DNA from: Duganella sp. BJB480
GTDB taxonomy: Bacteria > Pseudomonadota > Gammaproteobacteria > Burkholderiales > Burkholderiaceae_D
Direction: 5' to 3'
Length of the DNA: 63,760 nucleotides
Assembly (NCBI GenBank): GCA_003416985.1
Contig: QVIN01000019.1
Coordinates: 1 to 63,760, forward strand
Shown one piece after another: positions 7,626 through 14,790 of this stretch. The stretch's first letter is position 1. Each line of letters starts with the position of its first letter. A program made the position numbers and the translations under genes. The notes below the pieces were generated by a model. That model ran no database searches. It was given only the letters and a program-made list of their open reading frames with translations, and was not told the DNA's origin.

Positions 7626-9020
7626 TCAGTAGCGAGCCATCTTGTCGGTCCGCCCATGGCGCGCGTCCGGGCCGCCGCGGCGCGGGGCCAGGCGTAGGGC
7701 CAGCAGCAGGATGGCGCCGGCCGCCAGGTACATGGCGATCAGCACGGCCAGCATGGCGGCGCTACCGCCCCACGCCTGCATGCGCGCGCCGAGCGCGGGA
7801 CCGAAGGCGCCGCCGGCCAGGCCGCAGCTGACCACCAGCGCGATGCCGGCCGCCGCGCGCCGGCGCGACAGCAGGTCGGTGGCGATGGCGACCAGCAGCG
7901 GCGCGGCCGAGGCGATGCCGAGCGACGCCAGCGCCAGCCCGGCCAGCGACCAGGCCATGCCGTTGTTGGCGGCGATGGCCAGCGCCAGGCCGCCTGCGGC
8001 CAGCACCATGCAGGCGACGAAGTGGCCGCGCCGTTCGCGCCGGCGGTCCGAGTCGTAGCCGATGGCGATCATGCCGGCGACGCCGGCCAGGTGCGGGATG
8101 GCGGCCAGCAGACCAGGCTGCATATGGTTTTGTTCGGCCCAGCGCTGCACCAGCGCGGGCGCCCAGTAGGCCAGCGCGTAGCTGGCGCCGGTCAGCAGCA
8201 GGTTGGCGGCCGCCAGCAGGCACAGGGCGCGGTCGCGCAGCAGCGAGGCGAGGACCGAGGTGAAAGGCGCGTCGTCCGCCGGCTGGCCGGCCGGCGCGGC
8301 GGACTGCAGTTGCGCCTCGTCGCGTTCCAGGTCCTGTTCGATCATCAGCTGTTCGAACGGCGACAGCCAGCCCGCGTCGTCGGGACGCTCGGCCAGGCAG
8401 GCGTAGGCGACGATGCCCAGCAGCGCGGCCGGCAGGCCTTGCGTCAGCAGCAGCCATTGCCAGCCCCGCAGGCCGGCGGCGCCCTGCAGCGCGGCCAGCG
8501 TGGCTTCGCTCAGCGGCCCGGCGCCGGCGGTGGCCAGCAGCGCGGCCGAGCCGAACACCGCGTACACGCGCGCGCGGCGCGCGGCTGGATACCACCAGGT
8601 CAGGTAGAGGATCACGCCGGGATAGAAGCCGGCTTCGAACACGCCCTGCGCGAAGCGCAGCAGGTACAGCTGGAACGGCGTGCGGACGAAGGCGGCGGCG
8701 GCCGACGCCAGGCCCCAGCCCAGCATCATGCGCAGCAGCGTCTTGCGGGCGCCGATTTTTTCCAGCAGCAGGTTGGCGGGGAGCTGGCACAGGCAGCAGC
8801 CGGCGAAGAACAGGGCGGCGCCCCAGGCGTAGACGGCGTCGCCGAAGGCCAGGCTGGCCTGCATCTGCCGCTGCGCGTAGCCGAGGTTGAGGCGGTCCAG
8901 GCAGGCGACCGCGTAGCACAGCATCAGCAGCGGCAGCAGGCGCCAGCCGACCTTGCGGTAAATGGCGTCCATGCCGGCGGCGCCGCGCAGGTGCAGTACG
9001 GTGGCGGAAGGGGTCTGCAT
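7626..9020 (-). CDS. MFS transporter, anion:cation symporter-like
   Basis: About 464 residues with twelve hydrophobic segments. The N-terminal signature WRLLPLLMLCYAVACLDRLNLGYA and the loop EKIGARKTLLRMMLGWG match the ACS family (phthalate, hexuronate and tartrate permeases). LLRFAQGVFEAGFYPGVILYL is the usual fifth-helix segment. The family imports organic anions with protons; the solute cannot be predicted. The ATG at 9020 is chosen, although no strong ribosome binding site is visible; a methionine at about 8972 is an alternative. It appears to be a single-gene unit. Confidence 0.82.
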   Translation of the reverse strand: MQTPSATVLHLRGAAGMDAIYRKVGWRLLPLLMLCYAVACLDRLNLGYAQRQMQASLAFGDAVYAWGAALFFAGCCLCQLPANLLLEKIGARKTLLRMMLGWGLASAAAAFVRTPFQLYLLRFAQGVFEAGFYPGVILYLTWWYPAARRARVYAVFGSAALLATAGAGPLSEATLAALQGAAGLRGWQWLLLTQGLPAALLGIVAYACLAERPDDAGWLSPFEQLMIEQDLERDEAQLQSAAPAGQPADDAPFTSVLASLLRDRALCLLAAANLLLTGASYALAYWAPALVQRWAEQNHMQPGLLAAIPHLAGVAGMIAIGYDSDRRRERRGHFVACMVLAAGGLALAIAANNGMAWSLAGLALASLGIASAAPLLVAIATDLLSRRRAAAGIALVVSCGLAGGAFGPALGARMQAWGGSAAMLAVLIAMYLAAGAILLLALRLAPRRGGPDARHGRTDKMARY

Positions 9021-9124
9021 GCAGACGATATTATCCGCACGTTTTTGCTTAGGCAAGCTTTAGCGGCGCGCGGCGGAACGCAAAACAACAGTGCGCCAAA
9101 TAGTGCGCCCGCGCCTGCGGCGGA

Positions 9125-9697
9125 TCAGGCCGCCGCCGCGCCGGAACCGCTGGCGTAGATGCGGGCGCGGCGCGGACGCAGCTCCGGCTGGGTGGCGGCG
9201 CCGTTGTCCTCCTGCGCCAGGAACTGGCTGCCGATCTCGAACCACTCCTCGCTGGAGATCACCTTTTGCGCCAGCGGCAGCAGTTCCTGTTCTTCCTTGT
9301 CGAGGCGCTTGAGCAGGTTCTGGCAGTACAGGTCCACCGTGCGGCACAGGAACTTGCCTTGTGAGGCGCTGCGGCGCATGGCGCGGCGCAGGCACTTGTG
9401 CACCGCGTTGAGCATGGCGCCGCCGAGGCGGCTGAGCGATTCGAGGTCGTTGATCAGGGCGCCGCAGCTGGCGTCGGCCGCGCGCACGGCCGGCATCAGG
9501 CAGGCCTCGACCTTGCGCTGGTGGCGCGTTTCGGCAAAGGTGGTCAGTTCCTTGAGCTGGGACTCGATGAACACAGGATCGATTTCCTGCGGGCGGCGCG
9601 CGATCGCCTGCACGTACTGCAGCAGGCGCGCGATGAAGTGGCGTTCTTTCTTTTGTTCGATGGATAGTGTCAATAAGACATAGGTGGCAGTAAGCAT
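9125..9697 (-). CDS. hemerythrin-like helical protein (weak match)
   Basis: A 190-residue soluble, strongly helical protein. The layout resembles a hemerythrin-type four-helix bundle: ERHFIARLLQYVQAI near the start, EACLMPAVRA, then LLKRLDKEEQELLPLAQKVIS, which looks like the final HxxxEE..LLPLA metal helix of that fold. However, the expected His before the EE pair is replaced and other ligand positions are unclear, so metal binding is doubtful. It ends in a low-complexity alanine tail. GGGAAA precedes the ATG. It is divergent from the SBP/barrel cluster, with a 440-base gap between. Confidence 0.4.
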   Translation of the reverse strand: MLTATYVLLTLSIEQKKERHFIARLLQYVQAIARRPQEIDPVFIESQLKELTTFAETRHQRKVEACLMPAVRAADASCGALINDLESLSRLGGAMLNAVHKCLRRAMRRSASQGKFLCRTVDLYCQNLLKRLDKEEQELLPLAQKVISSEEWFEIGSQFLAQEDNGAATQPELRPRRARIYASGSGAAAA

Positions 9698-10137
9698 AAC
9701 GTTTCCCGTATTTCGTCTGACTTCGGCTGCGCGGCAAGCGTTGGATGGCGGACGCGCCCGAGGTGGAGACTGCTACCTTAGCGCCGTGGCGGGCTCATTC
9801 AACGTCGATTTACAATTGTTCACAACTGGTTGTGTGGCAATAACAGTATCGAAACAAGATCGCGAAGATTACCGGCGGGGAAAACGAATGTACGCATGTC
9901 AAGCCGGTCGTGAACATGCGTACTCTTCCTGGCTGAGTGGGAAATTATGCACCTTTTTTGCTCGCGAAAATACGTGTTTTATTGCGTCGATCAAAAAATA
10001 TTTTGTATCGGTCCCGGCGATTTTTCGCGGCGGCCAAATTATTGCGATGCGGTATCCGGAAAGCAACGCTCGGCTTGCCGGTCCTGGTGTAAGGTGGGGT
10101 TGCTCGGCATTTGCTGATCGATGTGGACGGGGGAGCA
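9698..10137. other. 440-base intergenic region with two inverted repeats
   Basis: No gene is supported here. The stretch holds a perfect 10-bp inverted repeat (GTACGCATGT at 9890-9899 and its complement at 9914-9923) and a 6-2-6 palindrome CACAACTGGTTGTG at 9821-9834. An AT-rich tract follows at about 9940-10040, where a promoter for the plus-strand SBP gene could lie. No clear -35/-10 pair was found. Confidence 0.5.
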
Positions 10138-10890
10138 ATGAAAAAATTCATCGCCTTAACAGCCATCGGCGCCGCGCTGCACGCCACGGCGGCGCAGCCG
10201 GCAACCACCATACAACTGGCCAGCCTGGAGTGGATGCCTTTCAGCGGAGCGACCTTGCCCGGCGATGGCTTGTCCGGCACCGTCGTCGCGGAGGTGGAGA
10301 AGCGCCTGGGCAACAACGTCAAGGTCAAATATTTCGAGTGGAAGGAAACGGTCGCCAAGGGCGAGTCCGACCCCGAGTATGCGGGCTATTTTCCGGTGTA
10401 TTACACGGCTGAACGGGCGGAGAGCAAATGCTACTTGTCCCAGCCGATCGGCAAGAGCGAGACCGGGATCGGCTACCTGAAGGAGACGCCGGTGCTGTGG
10501 AAAAAAACCAGCGACCTGGCGGCGTTCAAGATCGGCGTGGTGGAGGGCTACGCCAACAGCGCCGAGTTCGACGCCGCCGTGAAGCAGGGCAAGCAAGCGG
10601 TGGAGGTGGTCAGCAGCGATACCAACAACGTGCGCAAGCTGGTCGGCAAGAAAGTGCCTGGGATCGTCATCGACAGGCTGGTGCTGCGCTACCTGACCCT
10701 GCACACCGGCGCCAGGGACAGTGTGATGTTCAGCGACCATCTGCTGACGGAAAGCACGCTGCACGTCTGTTTCCGCCGTTCTCCCGCCGGCAAGGCGATG
10801 CAGGAGGCGTTCGACGCCGAGTTGAAAAAGGTCGACACCGCCAAACTCGAAGCGGCCTACCTGAAGCGCCTGGAAGCGGGCGCCAAGTAA
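10138..10890 (+). CDS. periplasmic solute-binding protein (SBP_bac_3 type)
   Basis: A 250-residue secreted protein with signal peptide MKKFIALTAIGAALHATAA. The body has the pattern of amino-acid-type solute-binding proteins: LEWMPFSG near the N-terminus, FPVYYTAERAESKCYLSQPI in the first lobe, FKIGVVEGYANSAEFD at the lobe crossing and a second-lobe IVIDRLVL. No permease or ATPase gene is adjacent; the next gene encodes an outer-membrane barrel and the one after another binding protein. GGGAGC precedes the ATG at 10138. The ligand is unknown. Confidence 0.75.
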   Translation: MKKFIALTAIGAALHATAAQPATTIQLASLEWMPFSGATLPGDGLSGTVVAEVEKRLGNNVKVKYFEWKETVAKGESDPEYAGYFPVYYTAERAESKCYLSQPIGKSETGIGYLKETPVLWKKTSDLAAFKIGVVEGYANSAEFDAAVKQGKQAVEVVSSDTNNVRKLVGKKVPGIVIDRLVLRYLTLHTGARDSVMFSDHLLTESTLHVCFRRSPAGKAMQEAFDAELKKVDTAKLEAAYLKRLEAGAK

Positions 10891-10917
10891 GTCTCGATCA
10901 ACGTGGCGGGGGGAATC

Positions 10918-12114
10918 ATGCACCTGAACTGGACCAGGGTTTTTCGGGGCGGCGCGTTGTGCGCGGCTGCGCTCGCCTGCGGCGCGGCCTGCGGCGAGGA
11001 CGCGTTGCACATCGGCGGCGCGATACGGTTTAACTACGTCTACAAGAACTGGCAGCCCGACCATCCGCACGGCTTCTTCGGACTGGACACGGCGCGCCTG
11101 GACGTCAACTACGACGATGGCCGGTGGCTCGGTTCGGGCCAATATCGCTACAACGATTTCCCGCAGGGGCAGGGCGACTACACCGAGCATTTCCTGCACC
11201 ACGGCTGGGTCGGCATGCGCTTCGAGGACAAGAGCACCGTGCACGTGGGGCTGGATAAAATCCCGTTCGGCCTGCTGCCCTTCGCCTCCAACAACTTCTA
11301 CGAATCGATGGCGTTCTACACCGGCCTCGAGGACATGTATGACCTGGGCGTGACCTACGCCAGCAAGCCCGGCGCGCTGGAATGGCAGCTCGGCTTCTAT
11401 CCGCGCGACGGCGGATCGTACGGCGGGAGTTCCAACACGGCCGGGGCGTCGAACCGCTACTCGTTCAACATCGTCGCGGACGACGACGCGCAGGGCTACG
11501 CCACCGGGCAAAAGGACAGCGAGCGCAACACGTTGGCCGGGCGCGCCGCGTGGCACTTCGGCGCCGGCGACAAACAGGAGCTCGGCCTGTCCGGCCTGAG
11601 CGGCGAGATACGCAACGGCGCCGGCGAACACTCGCGCCGCAACGCCGTCGCCGTCCACTACAAGGGGGCGTTCGGCCCGGTCGGGGTGATGCTCGAAGCC
11701 CTGCGCTACAGCTACCACACGCGGCACGCGCCGGGCCAGACCTACGGCGGCCTGGACCCGAACAGCTTCGTGATGCTGGGCGCGTTCGGCTATCCCTATC
11801 CGGTGGCGGCCAAGGGCGACATCCTGGTGGCCAACCTCAGTTACGACATCCCGGGATCGCTGGGGCCGTTCAGCGGCTTCAAGCTCTACAACGACTACAG
11901 CGTCCTGACCAAGCGCGTCGGCAACTACAAGGACTCGCAACAGAACGTGACCGGGCTGAGCTTCTCCGCCGGCAAATGGTATTTCTACGCCGACTACATG
12001 CTGGGCCGGCACCAGCCGTACATGGGGCCGGATTTTGGAGGATTGGGCGCGACCTCCGGCAGGTATGATAGTGTCACCCATCGGGTCAATCTGCAGGCCG
12101 GATACTACTTTTGA
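10918..12114 (+). CDS. outer-membrane beta-barrel, porin-like
   Basis: A 398-residue protein with a signal peptide (ALCAAALACGAACG) and a body of alternating aromatic strands. It ends in HRVNLQAGYYF, the C-terminal phenylalanine strand read by the BAM complex. The opening (LHIGGAIRFNYVYKNW, then FGLDTARLDVNY) resembles the phosphate-selective porin O/P group. A GGGGGGA tract lies just before the ATG at 10918; a GTG at 10903 is less likely. Flanked on both sides by solute-binding-protein genes at short spacing, it may deliver the same solute to the periplasm. Confidence 0.75.
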   Translation: MHLNWTRVFRGGALCAAALACGAACGEDALHIGGAIRFNYVYKNWQPDHPHGFFGLDTARLDVNYDDGRWLGSGQYRYNDFPQGQGDYTEHFLHHGWVGMRFEDKSTVHVGLDKIPFGLLPFASNNFYESMAFYTGLEDMYDLGVTYASKPGALEWQLGFYPRDGGSYGGSSNTAGASNRYSFNIVADDDAQGYATGQKDSERNTLAGRAAWHFGAGDKQELGLSGLSGEIRNGAGEHSRRNAVAVHYKGAFGPVGVMLEALRYSYHTRHAPGQTYGGLDPNSFVMLGAFGYPYPVAAKGDILVANLSYDIPGSLGPFSGFKLYNDYSVLTKRVGNYKDSQQNVTGLSFSAGKWYFYADYMLGRHQPYMGPDFGGLGATSGRYDSVTHRVNLQAGYYF

Positions 12115-12138
12115 TTTTCCGAGCCTGGAGATGGAACG

Positions 12139-12906
12139 ATGCGTGGTGCGGCGATTGTCCTGTGGTGGTTGCTCGGCCTGTCTTTTGACGGACTGGCCCG
12201 GGCGGAAACGGTCACCATCGCCACCGGCGAATTTCCGCCGTGGACCAGCGAAAGCGCGCGCTACGGCGGGTTCGTCAACCGCGTGGTCGCGGCCGCGTTC
12301 GCGCGGGTGGGGATCGACGTCAAGTTCACCTACATGCCGTGGAAGCGCGCGGAAGCCGAGACCAGGGTGGGGCGCTACGACGCCAGCGCGTTCTGGTTCG
12401 CCAGCCAGGACAGCGAGGTCGACTTCATTTTGAGCGACCCGATCTCCAGCCACAAGGAGGTGTTTTTCCATCTGAAGTCCAGGCCCATCCCGCGCTGGGA
12501 GACCTTGTCCGATCTGCACGCCATTAAAATCGGCGCCACCCTGGGGTACACCTACACCGGCGAATTCTGGACGCTGGCGCATGACGGCAAAATCAATGTG
12601 GAGGTGGCCGCCCGCGATGTGTTGAACCTGAAAAAAGTGGCCATCGGCCGGATCGACGCCTTTCCCATCGATGAGATGACCGGATGGCTGCTGCTGTCCA
12701 ATCCCAAGCTGTTTCTTCCCGGGGTCAAGAACATGTTTGCGACGGAGGCGCGGCCCTTGCGCGCGACGTCCGGCTACCTGCGCTTCCCCAGGCGCCAGCC
12801 ACGCACTGTCCGTCTGCTGGCGAAATTCAATGCCGGCCTGCTCGCACTCAAGAACGACGGCAGCTACGACCGGTATTTGCAGGACCTGATTGCCGGCGCA
12901 TATTGA
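12139..12906 (+). CDS. second periplasmic solute-binding protein
   Basis: A 255-residue exported protein. After a signal peptide (MRGAAIVLWWLLGLSFDGLA) it begins ETVTIATGEFPPWTSE, the classic first strand of SBP_bac_3 proteins. It has YMPWKRAEAETRVGRYDAS and the lobe-crossing segment IKIGATLGYTYTGEFW. It differs clearly from the binding protein two genes upstream, so it is not a recent duplication. GGAG lies upstream of the ATG. With no ABC permease nearby, it could be a sensor-type or orphan binding protein. Confidence 0.75.
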   Translation: MRGAAIVLWWLLGLSFDGLARAETVTIATGEFPPWTSESARYGGFVNRVVAAAFARVGIDVKFTYMPWKRAEAETRVGRYDASAFWFASQDSEVDFILSDPISSHKEVFFHLKSRPIPRWETLSDLHAIKIGATLGYTYTGEFWTLAHDGKINVEVAARDVLNLKKVAIGRIDAFPIDEMTGWLLLSNPKLFLPGVKNMFATEARPLRATSGYLRFPRRQPRTVRLLAKFNAGLLALKNDGSYDRYLQDLIAGAY

Positions 12907-12944
12907 CCGGGCGGCCGGCGCGCCGCCCGATGCTTGCGCTTTCC

Positions 12945-13655
12945 TTATGCCGCGTGCGGTTCGCCCAGGTAGATGCTGCGCGGAGCGCCGAAGCCCTGCT
13001 TGACCTGGTGCGCGGTGTCGTCGGTGAGCACCTCGTCGTGGCCCGCCTCCAGCGCTTCCATGATGGCGCGGGCGATGTCGGCCGGCGCCGACTTCGGCGC
13101 GTCGACGCCGTTGGTCATGTCGGTGTCCATATAGCCCATGTGGGCGCCCAGCACCTGCGTGTGTTGCGCGTGCAGCTCGCCGCGCAGGCCGTTGGTCAGC
13201 GCCCACGCGGCCGCCTTGGACACGCTGTAGGTGCCGCTGGTCGGCAGCGTGAACCAGCTGAGCGCGGACAGGATGTTGACGATGGCGCCGCCGCCGTTGC
13301 GCGCCAGCGTGGGGGCGAAGGCCTGGCTGAGCGCCATCGGGCCGTACAGGTTGGTGTCCAGCTCGGCGCGCAGCGCGGCGGCCGCGTCCGCAGCGCCCAC
13401 GGTGCTGCCGGTGAAGATGCCGGCGTTGTTGATCAGGATGGTCAGGTCGGGGATGGCTTGCGCGGCGGCGGTGATGTCGGCCGGGTTGGTGACGTCGAGC
13501 TTGATCGGCGTGACGCCCGCCAGGGTGACTGAGGCGGGATTGCGCACACCTGCGTACACCTTGCGCGCACCGGCGGCCAGCGCGGCTTGCGCCAGCGCGT
13601 TGCCCAGGCCACGGTTGGCGCCGGTGATGAGGATGACTGCGTCTTTCAGTTTCAT
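12945..13655 (-). CDS. short-chain dehydrogenase/reductase (SDR)
   Basis: A 236-residue classical SDR. It has the cofactor motif TGANRGLG near the N-terminus, NNAG at the strand-4 position, a catalytic serine in NILSALSW, and YSVSK (Tyr and Lys of the active site). The region after the first strand carries Arg/Lys (RNPAS), suggesting NADPH. AAGGAAA precedes the ATG at 13655. A perfect palindrome lies 37 bases upstream and matches one upstream of the adjacent tetR gene, so expression is probably under TetR control. Confidence 0.88.
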   Translation of the reverse strand: MKLKDAVILITGANRGLGNALAQAALAAGARKVYAGVRNPASVTLAGVTPIKLDVTNPADITAAAQAIPDLTILINNAGIFTGSTVGAADAAAALRAELDTNLYGPMALSQAFAPTLARNGGGAIVNILSALSWFTLPTSGTYSVSKAAAWALTNGLRGELHAQHTQVLGAHMGYMDTDMTNGVDAPKSAPADIARAIMEALEAGHDEVLTDDTAHQVKQGFGAPRSIYLGEPHAA

Positions 13656-13691
13656 GGTGTTTCCTTTCGGTGAGAAGTGATGTAAAACAAT

Positions 13692-13703
13692 ATGACCGGT
13701 CAT
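13692..13703. promoter_or_regulatory. putative TetR operator upstream of the SDR gene
   Basis: A perfect 12-bp palindrome, ATGACCGGTCAT, in the context AATATGACCGGTCATCTT, 37 bases upstream of the SDR start. The tetR promoter holds a near copy, which is strong evidence for a shared operator. Confidence 0.75.
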
Positions 13704-13730
13704 CTTAAGTCCCGGCCAAAAAAAACCGCG

Positions 13731-14309
13731 TCACAACAGGATGCGGTTCAAAACCATGTCGGCATAGCGGTCCAGCGGAGCGCGGTTGTGAGCGGCCTTC
13801 GCGCGCAGCACCGCGCCCTGCCAGGCGTCGATGATGAAATGGGCCAGCTCCAGCGCCGGCTGCGGGGCGGCCACGCTGCCGTCGCGCTGGGCCTCGGCGA
13901 TCACCGCCGCCAGGCGTTCGGCCCAGCCGTCGAAATTGCGGCACAGCGACTCGCGCACGGCCGGGATCTGGGCCGACAGCTCGGCGCTGAAGTTGCCCAG
14001 CATGCAGCCACGGTTGTAGTCGGTGGCGGTGTTGAAGCCGATCAGCAGGTCGAAGTACTGGCGCAGCCTCTCTTTGGGCGGCAGGCTGCGGTCGTCCAGC
14101 ACGGCGCGGTAGCCGGCGGCGTCCTCGACGTAGCGTTCCAGCACCTCCACCCCCAGCGTTTCCTTGCTGGCGAAGTGGTTGTAGAACGAGCCCTTGGGCA
14201 CGCCGGCAGCCTCGGTGATGTCCTGCACGCTGGTGGCGTTGAAGCCCTTGCTGTGCAGCAGATCCAGGCCGGCGGCGACGAGTTGTTGTTTGACGTTAGG
14301 TTTAGCCAT
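13731..14309 (-). CDS. TetR-family repressor
   Basis: A 192-residue TetR/AcrR regulator. The HTH is typical: LDLLHSKGFNATSVQDITEAAGVPKGSFYNHF. The ligand-binding domain, with GFNTATDYNRGCMLGNFSAEL, resembles the TetR_C group that controls reductases and efflux genes responding to electrophiles. It is encoded upstream of, and in the same direction as, the SDR gene. Matching operator palindromes in front of both genes imply that it represses itself and the SDR gene, released by a small molecule the SDR may reduce. The ATG is at 14309. Confidence 0.88.
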   Translation of the reverse strand: MAKPNVKQQLVAAGLDLLHSKGFNATSVQDITEAAGVPKGSFYNHFASKETLGVEVLERYVEDAAGYRAVLDDRSLPPKERLRQYFDLLIGFNTATDYNRGCMLGNFSAELSAQIPAVRESLCRNFDGWAERLAAVIAEAQRDGSVAAPQPALELAHFIIDAWQGAVLRAKAAHNRAPLDRYADMVLNRILL

Positions 14310-14318
14310 GCCTCAAAT

Positions 14319-14330
14319 ATGACCGGTCGT
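14319..14330. promoter_or_regulatory. putative TetR operator upstream of tetR
   Basis: ATGACCGGTCGT in the context AATATGACCGGTCGTCTC, ten bases before the tetR start. It differs by one base within the 12-bp core from the site in front of the SDR gene, consistent with autorepression. Confidence 0.75.
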
Positions 14331-14412
14331 CTCAAAACAGTCAAGATTTATTTTAGTTATCAATATATGATGTCAATACATTAATCATAATTTCTTTATA
14401 AGGATTTTGACT

Positions 14413-14652
14413 ATGAATTTCAAACAATCCTGGGTATTGGGTGGCCTCTGTGCCGGGTTGCTCGCTGGTTGTGCTTCCACCACCGACACCAGCGACGCCG
14501 CGCCGGCGCAAGCGTCGGCCGCCACGACCTGTCGCGGTTCCGAGCCCACCACGGGCACGTCGATCCGCCGCCGCGATTGCTCGACGGACGCGAAAATCGT
14601 CAATGCCGAGGACGTCAAGAGCATGCCGCGCAACAGCATCGGCACCAAGTAA
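14413..14652 (+). CDS. small lipoprotein, unknown function
   Basis: A 79-residue protein. A short signal peptide ends in the lipobox LLAGC, with Cys at about position 19. The mature part is Ala/Ser/Thr-rich, with two further cysteines in TTCRGSEPTTG and RRRDCSTDAK that could form a disulfide. AAGGA precedes the ATG at 14413; a TTG six bases earlier is also in frame. It stands alone between tetR and a peptidase gene. The function is not recognised. Confidence 0.7.
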   Translation: MNFKQSWVLGGLCAGLLAGCASTTDTSDAAPAQASAATTCRGSEPTTGTSIRRRDCSTDAKIVNAEDVKSMPRNSIGTK

Positions 14653-14790
14653 GGCGCGGCGATATCCGCTCATTCAAGTATCGGCAAGTAACAAGGGCAT
14701 AACTGTTTTGCTTGCTGCACTGCGATCTTGGTATCATGCCGGCAGCCGGCCACCAGCCGGTATTTTTCTTATAACGTCGGAGATCACCGA

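Noticed and set aside
12908..12930. GC hairpin between the second SBP gene and the SDR gene as a terminator
   Set aside because: The 8-bp stem lacks a T-run on either strand; in this GC-rich DNA it may be chance.
10156..13206. 1016-codon open frame on the minus strand over the SBP/barrel cluster
   Set aside because: It is a shadow of three plus-strand genes that each have signal peptides and recognisable folds; the product is Arg/Gly/Ala-rich noise typical of high-GC antisense frames.
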